This document shows, one piece after another, positions 40,075 to 49,957 of a DNA stretch of 64,000 bases. The notes beneath the pieces are model-generated. The model ran no database searches and was not told the DNA's origin. It worked only from the letters and a program-made list of their open reading frames with translations. Position 1 is the first letter of the stretch, and the number at the start of each line of letters is the position of its first letter. Source of the DNA: Deltaproteobacteria bacterium (GTDB lineage: Bacteria; Desulfobacterota; Desulfobacteria; Desulfobacterales; Desulfosarcinaceae); the NCBI GenBank assembly GCA_021824175.1, contig JAKALP010000013.1:102952-166951 (forward strand), in the 5' to 3' direction. Position numbers and translations under genes: made by a program.

Positions 40075-40101
40075 ACATGGACGCCGCCGATTGACAGCGG
40101 T

Positions 40102-40254
40102 CGGGCCTTGGCCCGTTGCCCGTTTGCCCGCGAGCCCGTTGGCCCGTTGCCGAACTCTATTTTGTGAACGTGAAATGCAAGGCATGATCCCTGGAGATTG
40201 CCAATCACCAATTCAACGAATCAACCAACCGACTACGGGCCAACGGGCCAACGG
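40102..40254. repeat. Second CCCGTTGG-family inverted repeat pair
   Basis: The left arm (40102-40151) carries GCCCGTTGCCCGTTTGCC-type words and the right arm (40235-40254) CGGGCCAACGGGCCAACGG. Between them, 40209-40230 carries AATCAACG-family words. It fills the 353-base gap between the sir2 remnant and yajC, where no gene is seen. Confidence 0.7.
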
Positions 40255-40427
40255 AATCATCCATTGCTTTCCAACGCCATTTGTCCTATTAGGGCTTAAG
40301 TCTGGTTATCCAAAATAAGAAGGGTTTGACCTCAAGGGTCATTTCAAGTATACCAGCGCCGTTTTATCAACCTTAGGACTACTGAGTTGATTCAGCGGCC
40401 ATCAGCCTACCAAGGAGGTTCAAGCGA

Positions 40428-40802
40428 ATGAATTTAGCGTATGCCATGGGACAAGGCGGCCAAGCAGCCGCCGAAGGTAGTGGAGGACTCCTGTCATCCC
40501 CGCTATTGCCCATTATCTTCATGTTAGTGATTATGTGGTTTTTATTGATCCGTCCCCAGCAGAAAAAGCAGAAAGAGCATCGGGCCATGCTCGACAACCT
40601 GAAAAAGGGGGATATGATCATCACCAGCGGCGGTCTGCACGGGCGCATTACCGGCGTCACCGAGTCCACCCTGATTGTTGAGATCGCCGACAAAGTCCGA
40701 GTCAAAGTCGGCCGCGGATATGTTTCCAGTCTGGCCCAAACCACCAAGCCGACAGCCCCCCCGGCCAAGGAAAAAGAAAAACCGGAAGCCGAAAAGAAGT
40801 AA
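40428..40802 (+). CDS. yajC: Preprotein translocase subunit YajC
   Basis: A 124-residue accessory Sec protein. A single membrane helix (LLPIIFMLVIMWFLLIRPQQ, about residues 25-44) is followed by the YajC core KKGDMIITSGGLHGRITGV and a charged Lys/Glu tail. AAGGAGG precedes the ATG. It heads the yajC-secD-secF group. Confidence 0.95.
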   Translation: MNLAYAMGQGGQAAAEGSGGLLSSPLLPIIFMLVIMWFLLIRPQQKKQKEHRAMLDNLKKGDMIITSGGLHGRITGVTESTLIVEIADKVRVKVGRGYVSSLAQTTKPTAPPAKEKEKPEAEKK

Positions 40803-40903
40803 CGCATCAAACCTACCCCAGCGTTTGGGTGCGTGGTCTGCCCGTATGTGAAGGTCGAGGATGTACGCTTACCTGGAACAGATGACATAAGAGGAGTGAA
40901 GCA

Positions 40904-42487
40904 TTGAAAACACTCTCGTGGCGCCCCATTGTCGTGGTTGTGGTTCTTGTGGCCGCACTAATTTATTTACTACCGACGCTGCAGATGATCGCCGACAAGA
41001 AAGATCAAGCGACCTTATGGCCATATAAAAAAATCAATCTAGGCCTTGATCTGCAGGGCGGCATGCATTTGGTATTGCAGGTAGATACCGATAAAGCCGT
41101 GGAAAATACGGTCGACCGCGCTTTTGACGAGCTGCGCGCCTTTCTCAAGCAGATTCATATCCGACCCAAAAACATTCGCCGAATCGATCCCACCACGTTT
41201 GCTCTAAGCCTGGCTGAGCCGGAAAAGAGCATGGAGGTCAAAGGTCAGATTGCAAATGAATTCCGGGATTATTCCATCGACGAAAAGACCTTGGATGGGG
41301 ACCCCGCCTTCTATTTGACGCTGAAAAAGAGCGAAGCGGAGAATATCAAACGACTCGCCTTTGAAAAAGCGGTTATGAAAGTCCGCAACCGGGTAGATGA
41401 ATATGGGGCCCGGGAGCCCGACATCCGCCCCCAGGGTGAAAACCGCATCGTCGTCCAACTGCCCGGTATCATCAACGCGGAGCGGGCGCGCAAAGAGATC
41501 GGCCGAACCGGCCATCTGGAATTCAAGTTGGTGGATGAAACCAGCGATGTCAGCCAAGCCCTCAAGGGCGAAGTGCCTGCCGGCAGCGAGATCCGATACT
41601 ACCGCAAAGATGATCCGGAAATGGCCGGCCGCCCCATCCTGCTGAAAAAGGAAACCCTGCTCACGGGCGATTATCTCAGCGAAGCGCGCGTGCAGCTCGA
41701 TCAGGCCACCGGCAAGCCCTATGTAGCCATAAAGTTCAACAGCAAAGGCTCCAAGATCTTCGCCCTGGTCACCGAGGAAAATATCAACAAGCGCCTGGCC
41801 ATTGTGCTGGATGGCGAAGTATATTCAGCACCGGTGATCCGGTCAAAAATTGTCGGCTCGGGAATTATCGAGGGCAACTTCAATGACGAAAGCGCTCGGA
41901 GCCTGGCCCTGGTGCTGCGCGAAGCATTTCCAACGCCGGTCAAAATCCTTTATGAAAAATCGGTGGGGCCCTCATTGGGCCAGGACTCGATCCGCAAGGG
42001 ATTGATCTCCATGCTCGTCGGCACACTGCTGGTGGTCGTGGGTATGGTCATTTACTATAAGTGGTCCGGCGTCGTCGCCAATATCGCTCTGATTGCGGAT
42101 GTTATTCTGCTTGCCGGTGGAATGGCGGCTTTCAGCGCTACGCTGACCCTGCCGGGCATCGCCGGCGTTATTCTGACCCTCGGCATGGCCGTGGACGGCA
42201 ATGTGCTGATTTACGAACGCATTCGAGAAGAACTTCGGTTGGGCAAAACCGCGCGAGCCGCCATGGACGCAGGCTTTGAACGCGCCACCCTAACCATTCT
42301 GGATGCCAACGTGACCACTTTGATCGCCGCGCTGGTACTTTTCCAGTTCGGCAGTGGACCGGTCAAGGGCTTTGCCGTGACGTTGAGCATGGGCGTGGTG
42401 ATCAGTGTTTTCACGGTTCTGGTTCTATGCCGCGCCATCTTCGAGTACTTTCTTACAAACCGTCAGGTCAAAACCCTGAGCGTGTAA
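40904..42487 (+). CDS. secD: Protein translocase subunit SecD
   Basis: A 527-residue proton-driven translocation helper. TM1 is followed by the hallmark LGLDLQGGMHLVLQV, a large periplasmic P1 domain (about residues 60-340) and TM2-6 with GMAVDGNVLIYERIREELR. It starts with TTG at 40904, supported by GAGGAG seven bases upstream. SecD and SecF are separate genes here. Confidence 0.96.
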   Translation: MKTLSWRPIVVVVVLVAALIYLLPTLQMIADKKDQATLWPYKKINLGLDLQGGMHLVLQVDTDKAVENTVDRAFDELRAFLKQIHIRPKNIRRIDPTTFALSLAEPEKSMEVKGQIANEFRDYSIDEKTLDGDPAFYLTLKKSEAENIKRLAFEKAVMKVRNRVDEYGAREPDIRPQGENRIVVQLPGIINAERARKEIGRTGHLEFKLVDETSDVSQALKGEVPAGSEIRYYRKDDPEMAGRPILLKKETLLTGDYLSEARVQLDQATGKPYVAIKFNSKGSKIFALVTEENINKRLAIVLDGEVYSAPVIRSKIVGSGIIEGNFNDESARSLALVLREAFPTPVKILYEKSVGPSLGQDSIRKGLISMLVGTLLVVVGMVIYYKWSGVVANIALIADVILLAGGMAAFSATLTLPGIAGVILTLGMAVDGNVLIYERIREELRLGKTARAAMDAGFERATLTILDANVTTLIAALVLFQFGSGPVKGFAVTLSMGVVISVFTVLVLCRAIFEYFLTNRQVKTLSV

Positions 42488-42565
42488 ATAATCAATTGCC
42501 GATGGATCTTACCCCCTCCGATCAAGGAAGCTGCAGGAGTTAACACATAGACCGAGGAACCGACT

Positions 42566-43594
42566 ATGCAACTGATCAAACCTGATATTAACATCGACTT
42601 TGTGGGTGTTCGCCGATATGCTTACGGCCTGTCGCTGGCACTGATCCTGGCGAGCATTATATCTCTGGTAGTGCACGGCGGCCCCAAATACGGCATCGAT
42701 TTCGCCGGCGGCGCCGAAGCATTGGTCAAGTTCGACACGGCCGTTCCCATCGAAAAAGTAAAATCCGCGGTAACCGCCATCGGCCTGCAAGGTTCGGTGC
42801 AAGAATATGGCAAAGGGGGAGCTGATTACTACCGTATTCTCATCGATGCGCAACAGGCCGCGACGGAAGACTTAAACCGCAAGCTGCAATCGGCCTTAGA
42901 AACGGAGACTCAAACCAAGGTCACCGTTGACTCGTTTGAAGAGGTCGGGCCTCAGGTGGGCAACGACATGCGGCAGAAAGCCTTGGGCGCGATCTTCTTT
43001 GCCTTGCTGCTGCTCAATATCTACATATCCGGCCGATTCGAATTTAAGTGGCTGCTCAGCGCCGGCATGACCATCACCATCCTTGCATTGGTATACGTGC
43101 TCTACCTCTTTCATGTAACCTTGCCTATCCTGATCTTCGTGGCTTTGCTCGGCAGCATTGCTCTTTTCTACCTTTTTAGGCTCAAGTATGCCATGGGCGC
43201 CATTGTCGCGCTGATGCATGACGTCATTATAACAGTTGGCTGCTTCTCTTTTTACGGCAAGGAGTTCTCACTGCCAATCGTCGCCGCGATATTGACCATC
43301 ATCGGATACTCGCTCAATGACACCATCATCGTCTTCGACCGCATCCGCGAAAATCTGCGCAAATACCAAAAGCAATCTTTGGCTGAAATCATCAACCGCA
43401 GTGTCAATGAAACCCTTTCGCGAACCATATTGACTTCAGGGTTCACGTTGTTGGTGGTGATCGCGCTCTTTTTTCTGGGCGGCGGGATTATTCACGATTT
43501 TGCGTTCGCTCTGTTGGTGGGGATTGTTGTCGGCACCTATTCATCGATCTATGTGGCCAGCCCGATTTTGTTGGCCTTCGAGAAGAATAAATAA
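42566..43594 (+). CDS. secF: Protein translocase subunit SecF
   Basis: A 342-residue partner of SecD. TM1, then KYGIDFAGGAEALVKFD, a smaller periplasmic domain and five further helices with the SecF signature SLNDTIIVFDRIRENLRK. GAGGA precedes the ATG. A terminator follows, closing the yajC-secDF transcript. Confidence 0.96.
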   Translation: MQLIKPDINIDFVGVRRYAYGLSLALILASIISLVVHGGPKYGIDFAGGAEALVKFDTAVPIEKVKSAVTAIGLQGSVQEYGKGGADYYRILIDAQQAATEDLNRKLQSALETETQTKVTVDSFEEVGPQVGNDMRQKALGAIFFALLLLNIYISGRFEFKWLLSAGMTITILALVYVLYLFHVTLPILIFVALLGSIALFYLFRLKYAMGAIVALMHDVIITVGCFSFYGKEFSLPIVAAILTIIGYSLNDTIIVFDRIRENLRKYQKQSLAEIINRSVNETLSRTILTSGFTLLVVIALFFLGGGIIHDFAFALLVGIVVGTYSSIYVASPILLAFEKNK

Positions 43595-43626
43595 TTTTCC
43601 AGATCGATCTGACGGTTTCAAATTCC

Positions 43627-43665
43627 AAGCAGGATTCAAAGGGACCCTCTCCTTTGATCCTGCTT
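43627..43665 (+). terminator. Terminator after secF
   Basis: AAGCAGGA (43627-43634) with TCCTGCTT (43658-43665), and inside it TCAAAGG with CCTTTGA, one base bulged, then TCATTT. It separates secF from dprA. Confidence 0.75.
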
Positions 43666-43709
43666 TCATTTAAATCCCCACGAAGCATTCAATTTACCGG
43701 ATAGCCCCC

Positions 43710-44819
43710 ATGGAACACGTCGCATCCTGGTTGACCCTTAAAAGCATTCCCGGCATCGGCAACATCCTGTTCATGCGGCTGGTGAGCCATTTCGGGACAC
43801 CCGACCAGGTGCTTTCGGCCCCTGCCCGCGACCTGCGGCAAGTGGTCTCCCCAAGCCTGGCGGACACCATCTCCGCCTATTGTCCACCGGAATGGATCGA
43901 GCGCGAAATCGAACAAACATCCCGTAAAGGCTTCCGAATCATCACCATTCAGAGTGCACTTTATCCGGACCTGCTGCGCCATATTCCCGATCCGCCGCCG
44001 GTCTTATACGTTTATGGCCGCCTCCAAGAGCTGCCTTTTCCCATAGCCGTGGTGGGATCACGCAACGCCACGACCTATGGCCGCAATGTCACCCATCGTC
44101 TTTGTTCCCAATTGGCCCAAAAAGGGGCCACGGTCGTCAGCGGTCTGGCCCGGGGTATCGATACGGCGGCTCATGAGGGCGCCTTGGCCGGTGGTGGCCG
44201 TACGGTGGCGGTATTGGGCTCCGGCCTGGATCACCCCTACCCTCTGGAAAACCTCAAGCTCTTCCATCAAATTGCCGAAAATGGTTGCGTGCTGTCCGAG
44301 TTCCCGTTGAGCGCCGAACCCGAACCCCACCATTTCCCCATGCGCAACCGCATCATCAGCGGCATGTCCCTGGGCACCGTGGTGGCTGAAGCAGCACGCA
44401 AAAGTGGCTCCTTGATCACGGCGAGGTTGGCTATTGAACAAAACCGCGAGGTGTTCGCGGTGCCGGGCAGCATCCATGCCGACACCGCCAAGGGAACGCA
44501 TGATCTCATCAAGCAAGGCGCCAAGCTGGTGGAAAATGCTGACGATATCATTGAAGAGATCGCGCCCCAACTGGCCGGCACCACACCACCGGAATCAGAG
44601 GTCAAGCCCTTGCCTTCGCTTTCGGATCAGGAGCGCACTGTATTTGCCATCATGGAAGCCTATCCCCAGCATATCGATGCGTTAGCCGGGAAGCTGAAGA
44701 TGGAAATGGGGCTGTTGACCAGCACTTTGTTTCAACTGGAGCTCAAGGGTGCCATCCGGCAGGAACCGGGCAAATTTTTTGTGTCTGATGAAAATTTTGC
44801 CAAGACCGGTTTACAATGA
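43710..44819 (+). CDS. dprA: DNA-processing protein DprA (Smf)
   Basis: A 369-residue DprA that loads RecA on incoming single-stranded DNA during transformation. An N-terminal HhH-like region (LKSIPGIGNILFMRL) is followed by the Rossmann core: VVGSRNATTYGRN, VSGLARGIDTAAHEGAL, AVLGSGLDHPYP and FPMRNRIISGMS, and a C-terminal winged-helix (about residues 300-360). It is directly followed by topA, a frequent pairing. Confidence 0.96.
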   Translation: MEHVASWLTLKSIPGIGNILFMRLVSHFGTPDQVLSAPARDLRQVVSPSLADTISAYCPPEWIEREIEQTSRKGFRIITIQSALYPDLLRHIPDPPPVLYVYGRLQELPFPIAVVGSRNATTYGRNVTHRLCSQLAQKGATVVSGLARGIDTAAHEGALAGGGRTVAVLGSGLDHPYPLENLKLFHQIAENGCVLSEFPLSAEPEPHHFPMRNRIISGMSLGTVVAEAARKSGSLITARLAIEQNREVFAVPGSIHADTAKGTHDLIKQGAKLVENADDIIEEIAPQLAGTTPPESEVKPLPSLSDQERTVFAIMEAYPQHIDALAGKLKMEMGLLTSTLFQLELKGAIRQEPGKFFVSDENFAKTGLQ

Positions 44820-44894
44820 TCCGGTCCTGTCCTAGGATGGAACCCGGTCGAACGGAAAAACAACTGAATACGCATCTGAATTACGAGGTACCGC

Positions 44895-47174
44895 GTGTCC
44901 GCTAAACCACTGGTTATTGTTGAGTCCCCCACTAAAATCCGAACCATCAAGAAGTATCTCGGCAACGAGTACAATGTGGTGGCCACGGTGGGGCATATCA
45001 AGGATCTGCCGCCCAAGGAACTGGGCATCGATATTGAAGATCATTTCAAGCCCTTATATCGCACCATTGCCGGCAAGCAGAAGGTGGTCACTTCGCTGCG
45101 CGCCTCGGCCGGCGATGCCCAGGACATCTACCTGGCGCCCGACCCGGACCGCGAAGGCGAAGCCATTGCCTGGCACGCCGCCGAAGTCCTCAAAAAACAG
45201 GGCCGACGCTTTCATCGGGTCCTTTTTCATGAACTGACGGAAAATGCCATCCGCAAAGCCATCGCCCATCCCGAAGTCCTGAACAAAGACAAGTACGAAG
45301 CCCAGCAAACCCGCCGTATTCTGGACCGGCTGGTGGGCTATCAGGTGTCGCCCCTGCTGTGGAAAAAGGTTAAAGGCAACTTGAGCGCCGGGCGGGTGCA
45401 ATCCGTGGCCGTACGCATCATCTGCGAGCGCGAGCGCGCCATCCAGGCCTTTGTGCCCGAAGAGTATTGGTCCATTACCGCCCGGCTGGCCGGAACATCC
45501 CCTCCCCCCTTTGATGCCAAACTGGTGAAAAAAAACGGCGAAAAGCTCACCATCGCCAACGAAGCCGAGGCCATGGAGATCGTGCGCGCCCTGGAAGGCT
45601 CGACCTACTCGGTTGGCGCCGTGGTCAACAAAACCGTGCGCAAAAACCCCCAGCCGCCCTTTACCACCAGCAAATTGCAGCAGGAGGCCATCCGCAAGCT
45701 GCGCTTTTCCGCCAAAAAGACCATGATCATCGCCCAACAGCTCTATGAAGGCATCGATCTCGGTCCGGGCGACCCCGTGGGCTTGATCACCTACATGCGC
45801 ACCGACTCCACCCGCATCGCGGCCGAAGCGGCCCACGAAGCCATCGACTGGGTGCGCCAGGCCCACGGCCCCAACTTTGCCGTGGACAAGCCACGCTTTT
45901 TTGAGAACCGCAAAAAGGTTCAGGACGCCCATGAGGCCATCCGCCCCACGGCCATCAATAATACTCCCGAAAAACTGGCCCGCTACCTGGACAAGGACCA
46001 ATTGGCCCTCTACCAGCTTATCTGGCGGCGATTTGTGGCCTCGCAAATGCAGCCGGCCCTCATCGACCAGAAGAATGTCTCCATCCAGGCTGGCCCCTAC
46101 ACCCTGACGGTCACGGGTTCATCGGTTAAATTTCCGGGCTTCATGATTGTCTACCAGACCGTGGACGAAGAAGACGAGAGCAACCGCAAGGAGCAACCCC
46201 TGCCCAACCTGGCCGAAGGCGACGCGCTCACCCTGCAGCAGCTCTTGCCCAAGCAACACTTCACCCAGCCGCCACCCCGTTTTTCGGAAGCCTCGCTGGT
46301 CAAGGAGTTGGAAGAAAACGGCATCGGCCGTCCCAGCACCTATGCCACCATCTTGTCCACCATTCGCGACAAAGGCTACGTGGACCTGATCAAAGGCTAT
46401 TTCCGTCCCAGCGAGCTGGGCTTCATCGTCAATGATCTGCTGGTGGCCAGCTTTCCGGAGATCTTCGATGTGGAATTTACCGCGCACATGGAAGATGAGC
46501 TGGACCGCGTGGAGACCGCCGAGCTCAACGCTTTGAGCGTTCTCAGCAACTTCTACGGTCCCTTCAGCGCTAAACTGAGCTCAGCCGATGAGCAAATGCT
46601 CAGCGTCAAAGGCGTGGGCATCGCCACCGAGTTGATCTGCCCCAAGTGCGGTAAGAACCGGCTGCACATCAAGATGGGTAAAAACGGCCATTTCCTGTCA
46701 TGCAGCGGCTATCCCGATTGCACCTACTCCCGCGACTATGTGCGCGACGAGCAGGGCCACATCCAACCCGTGGAACCCAACCATGAAGCGGCCACGGACA
46801 AAGTGTGCCCCAAATGCAACCGCCCCCTGGTGCTCAAGCGAGGCAAGTACGGCGAGTTTCTGGCGTGCAGTGGCTTTCCGGAGTGCGATCACACCGAATC
46901 CATCAACGGATCGACCAACGGCAAAAGCCTGGGCATCACCTGCCCGGAAGCCGGCTGCGGCGGCAACGTGGTGGAGAAGAAATCCAAACGCGGCAAAATC
47001 TTCTACGGCTGCAACCGCTACCCCAATTGCAAATTCGCCACCTGGGACAAACCCGTGGCCAAAGCCTGCCCGGTTTGCGGCAATTCGTATCTGGTGGAGA
47101 AGACCAGCAAACGCGAAGGCACCTATCTGGCCTGCGTCAACCGCGAGTGTGGGTATAAGGAAACCCCGGCGTAG
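44895..47174 (+). CDS. topA: DNA topoisomerase I
   Basis: A 759-residue type IA topoisomerase relaxing negative supercoils. Toprim: VIVESPTKIRTIKKYLG and LAPDPDREGEAIAWH; the catalytic Tyr lies in GLITYMRTDSTR; then RPSTYATILSTI. The C-terminus has four Cys4 zinc ribbons (CPKCGKNRL, CPKCNRPL, CPEAGCGGN and CPVCGNSY, each paired with a later Cys pair). The start is GTG at 44895 with GAGG upstream. Confidence 0.97.
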   Translation: MSAKPLVIVESPTKIRTIKKYLGNEYNVVATVGHIKDLPPKELGIDIEDHFKPLYRTIAGKQKVVTSLRASAGDAQDIYLAPDPDREGEAIAWHAAEVLKKQGRRFHRVLFHELTENAIRKAIAHPEVLNKDKYEAQQTRRILDRLVGYQVSPLLWKKVKGNLSAGRVQSVAVRIICERERAIQAFVPEEYWSITARLAGTSPPPFDAKLVKKNGEKLTIANEAEAMEIVRALEGSTYSVGAVVNKTVRKNPQPPFTTSKLQQEAIRKLRFSAKKTMIIAQQLYEGIDLGPGDPVGLITYMRTDSTRIAAEAAHEAIDWVRQAHGPNFAVDKPRFFENRKKVQDAHEAIRPTAINNTPEKLARYLDKDQLALYQLIWRRFVASQMQPALIDQKNVSIQAGPYTLTVTGSSVKFPGFMIVYQTVDEEDESNRKEQPLPNLAEGDALTLQQLLPKQHFTQPPPRFSEASLVKELEENGIGRPSTYATILSTIRDKGYVDLIKGYFRPSELGFIVNDLLVASFPEIFDVEFTAHMEDELDRVETAELNALSVLSNFYGPFSAKLSSADEQMLSVKGVGIATELICPKCGKNRLHIKMGKNGHFLSCSGYPDCTYSRDYVRDEQGHIQPVEPNHEAATDKVCPKCNRPLVLKRGKYGEFLACSGFPECDHTESINGSTNGKSLGITCPEAGCGGNVVEKKSKRGKIFYGCNRYPNCKFATWDKPVAKACPVCGNSYLVEKTSKREGTYLACVNRECGYKETPA

Positions 47175-47217
47175 GGTGCGTTTCACGCGCTAAATCCACT
47201 CATGTATTCAACGCAGA

Positions 47218-47264
47218 CGCAGAGGCCGCGGAGAAGTAATTTGAAATTCTCCGCGGCCTCTGCG
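47218..47264. terminator. 18-bp inverted repeat after topA
   Basis: 47218-47235 pairs perfectly with 47247-47264, 11-base loop. The words (GCAGAGGCCGCGGAG) belong to a dispersed repeat type. It can act as a terminator although only TTGAATAATT follows. Confidence 0.65.
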
Positions 47265-47278
47265 CGTTGAATAATTAA

Positions 47279-47406
47279 GGGGTCGGGGAGTTTCTCAAAC
47301 AAAGGTGTGTCATTCCCGCGAAGGCGGGAATCCAGTTTTCATGAATGCTATCTCGCTGGATGCCCGCCTGCGCGGACATGACGGAAGAACCGCCCCGAGT
47401 CCTGGA
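47279..47406. mobile_element. MITE-like dispersed element, copy 1
   Basis: About 128 bases closely matching 55808-55957 in the same orientation. Both begin GGGGTCGGGGAGTTTCTC and end CCCCGAGTCCTG; the ends are imperfect inverted repeats (TCGGGGAGTTTC against the complement TCGGGGTGTTTC in copy 2). The core has the widespread palindromic type TCATTCCCGCGAAGGCGGGA. No coding capacity. Confidence 0.75.
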
Positions 47407-47448
47407 AAAAATTAATCCCTTTATTAGGTATTTCTTCTCCCGGCGTAA

Positions 47449-48207
47449 TTAAATAGGTACGATCTCCAGCTCTCCCCAAGCCCCCAATTTATCTCCCACC
47501 ACGATCACAAACCCCATCAGTCCCGGAACGGAGCGGCCCCATTCAATGGCGGCTTCAATGTCCGCCGCGCTCTTCACTCGATTGCCCAGGGCCGTAGCCG
47601 CCGCATCGGCCAGGGCGCATGATTGCGCCAACACACAGGCCGCGTCAGCCCGGCCAAAACTCAACGAATGGCCCACCGTTCCGGACGACGTGCACACCGC
47701 CCGGATGCCCGCCACTGGATCTACCTTTATTCCGATCTTCAGACTCAATGGAGAAGCTCCCGCGAATAACCCAATCGTCACCGGCTGGTCCACTGAGAGG
47801 AAGATATCGCCACCGTTTTCTACAATTACTTCATTGGAATGCAACAGTAGAATTTGCCCCACCCGCTGGGCCACGGCCCCGGCCACGGCCGCCATGGGCC
47901 CCACACCGGCCGCGGCCCCGGCCTGAATCATTTCCTGAACAATGCGCGGAGCAAGAGGGTCTTCAGGAAAAGGCTGTAGCGTATGCAAAAACTCCGCATT
48001 TTGACGAATATATGCTTCGATATAGCCCCGTTCCGCCAATACTGCTTCCCGGGCAACCGCCTCCACCGGCCCATTCGCATAAATCCCCAGATCGGTCTGC
48101 TGCACCGTCACCCGGCAGGCTTGCAAATGGGAGTGCACCAGATTGCGGTAAACGCGCTCTTGGAAGGTCGAATCTATTGCGTTTATGGATTTCTGTTTGC
48201 GCTTCAT
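47449..48207 (-). CDS. UPF0280 / ApbE-like protein
   Basis: A 252-residue protein of the UPF0280 family, distantly related to the FMN transferase ApbE. Seen: AVAGAVAQRVGQILL, VIVENGGDIFLSV and the C-terminal ADAACVLAQSCALADAAATALGN-like block (described in parts), which correspond to ApbE nucleotide-site regions. Function is unproved. The ATG at 48207 fits homology; the frame opens at 48234. It lies downstream of the lipid/pterin-like cluster on the same strand with a 148-base gap. Confidence 0.85.
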   Translation of the reverse strand: MKRKQKSINAIDSTFQERVYRNLVHSHLQACRVTVQQTDLGIYANGPVEAVAREAVLAERGYIEAYIRQNAEFLHTLQPFPEDPLAPRIVQEMIQAGAAAGVGPMAAVAGAVAQRVGQILLLHSNEVIVENGGDIFLSVDQPVTIGLFAGASPLSLKIGIKVDPVAGIRAVCTSSGTVGHSLSFGRADAACVLAQSCALADAAATALGNRVKSAADIEAAIEWGRSVPGLMGFVIVVGDKLGAWGELEIVPI

Positions 48208-48355
48208 AAGGCAACCATCATTTAGGAAAAACACTCAGAATAACTAAACTCCACCGGTTTAAGACCTAATTGCCGCTAAAGTTATCACCGGCCATGGCGG
48301 TTTTCAATGGAGCGTTAAGAGAGCGTAAAGGGGACATTCTATATTCAAAATGATA

Positions 48356-49957
48356 CTACCGGAAGTCCTGTAGAAAATCGGGCATAAACCTTTCCATGCC
48401 GGCATGGGGCAGCGGCTGGTCCGGGATCAGGCCCGGTGTGTAGCCGCGTTTGCGGAAGGGCTCCAGCAACCGAGGATTAGGACTGATGACATGCACGGGC
48501 ACGGACCAGGGTTCGTTTTCTTCGGTGAGCTGGGGATTGGGCTGGTGATCGCCCAGGATGATGATCAAGGCGTCGGCGGATACAAATTTGGCCAAATAGT
48601 CTCCCAGGGATTTAAATTCATAGTCCAGGGAGTGAAGGTATGCTTCGCCGGCGTTTTCAAGGTTGGGCCACTCAATGGGAAAATAGATGGGCGGCTGGTC
48701 AAGATAGATATGGCCGTCGCCGATGCGCTCCCAATCCGGGATGAAGGGCGGTTGAAAGTTGAAGGCCGCATGGCTGCTGATCAGGACGTAACGCACAAAT
48801 AGCGGCTTTTCACGGACCGTGAATTCGCGGCGGCGCACCCAGTCGAGCACAAATTGATCCGGCATGGGCGCCCAGCCAAAGGTCGGGCCGCGGTAGTCAA
48901 ACTGCTCGGCGTAGTACGCCTGGTCATAGTCAAAATAGGCCCCTTGGGGAAAAGCAAAGCGGGTGCCGGGCATCACCGATACCGTGCGATATCCATTGGC
49001 CCGAAAATAAGCGGCCAGCGGCGGAAGGGAAGAGCGCAGTAAAGCAGCGTCTTCCAGATCGTTGCTCACCCGGACCCCGGACTCCAGGGTGGCGTGCGCC
49101 AGACGAGATATGCCGCCAAAGGTTGGCGAGACCAGGTAATTGGAGACGGCCAGAAAACCGTGCTGGTTCAGGGTTTGGGCGAATCGGTCCAAGATGGCCG
49201 TCATGGCCGGCCGGTATTGGGGATTGGTAAAGACCGTGCGGCCATAGGATTCGACGAAGAATAGCAAAACATCGGCGCCAGCCAGCCCCTTGAGAGTGGA
49301 CGGCAGCGCCGCTCTTTGCTTTTCCACTTCCTTCAGCCGGAGCGCGAAGGCCCGCTCCTCTTCTATCTGGCGCGGCACCCGGCTCAGTTCCTGGCCGAGG
49401 CGAATCACAGCCGAGGGCCGGACACTCCATCCCCAAAGCACGGCCATGGCGAGAAGCAAACCTGATCCACCTAGAAAAACCGAGCGGACCCGGAAGTCCC
49501 CAAGCGCCCTGGCAGCCAGGCGCCATGCATAAAGGCTCGCGGCAATTACGCCGACCACGAACACCGGCACCATCGCCGCCATCAGCAGAAAATCTTTTTG
49601 GCGCGAGCCGGTCTTGAGCAGGTCATAGATGCTCAAGAGATAAGTGGAATCGACGTAGAGATTGAAAGGCCGGTTGAGATACATGGGCACGGCAACGTCG
49701 CCGAGACGGAAGGCGCGCAGCACCAGGTAAAGGGCGGTCAGCGTCCAACCGGTCCAGGCCAGGGTTCGTTTCCCGCCATAGGCCGCCAAAGCCAGAATGC
49801 CGAACAATAGCCAGACATCGGGCGACGGCAGTAAAAGCCACGCGGATAAAAATTGGTGCGTGGGGTAATCCAAATTGAGCAAGACGCTGAGGAAGTAAAA
49901 TGCAGCCAGGAGGGAGAGCAGCCGCGGCCAGGGAAAGTTGGATATCTTCATAGTCAC
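48356..49957 (-). CDS. Membrane sulfatase / LtaS-like phosphotransferase
   Basis: A 533-residue protein of the alkaline-phosphatase/sulfatase superfamily. The first about 190 residues have five hydrophobic helices. The rest is an extracytoplasmic catalytic domain with VLLFFVESYGRTVF (metal Glu and probable Thr nucleophile), a central SPTFGGISRLAHATLESG and LIIILGDHQP with metal Asp-His. This is the layout of lipoteichoic-acid synthase and phosphoethanolamine/phosphoglycerol transferases. The GTG at 49957 overlaps the methyltransferase stop by four bases. It is the last gene of the cluster; it probably transfers a phospho-alcohol head group outside the membrane (inferred). Confidence 0.82.
   Translation of the reverse strand: MTMKISNFPWPRLLSLLAAFYFLSVLLNLDYPTHQFLSAWLLLPSPDVWLLFGILALAAYGGKRTLAWTGWTLTALYLVLRAFRLGDVAVPMYLNRPFNLYVDSTYLLSIYDLLKTGSRQKDFLLMAAMVPVFVVGVIAASLYAWRLAARALGDFRVRSVFLGGSGLLLAMAVLWGWSVRPSAVIRLGQELSRVPRQIEEERAFALRLKEVEKQRAALPSTLKGLAGADVLLFFVESYGRTVFTNPQYRPAMTAILDRFAQTLNQHGFLAVSNYLVSPTFGGISRLAHATLESGVRVSNDLEDAALLRSSLPPLAAYFRANGYRTVSVMPGTRFAFPQGAYFDYDQAYYAEQFDYRGPTFGWAPMPDQFVLDWVRRREFTVREKPLFVRYVLISSHAAFNFQPPFIPDWERIGDGHIYLDQPPIYFPIEWPNLENAGEAYLHSLDYEFKSLGDYLAKFVSADALIIILGDHQPNPQLTEENEPWSVPVHVISPNPRLLEPFRKRGYTPGLIPDQPLPHAGMERFMPDFLQDFR

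Noticed and set aside
45054..46046. 330-residue minus-strand frame opposite topA
   Set aside because: Antisense shadow of topA without a ribosome site or recognisable motif.
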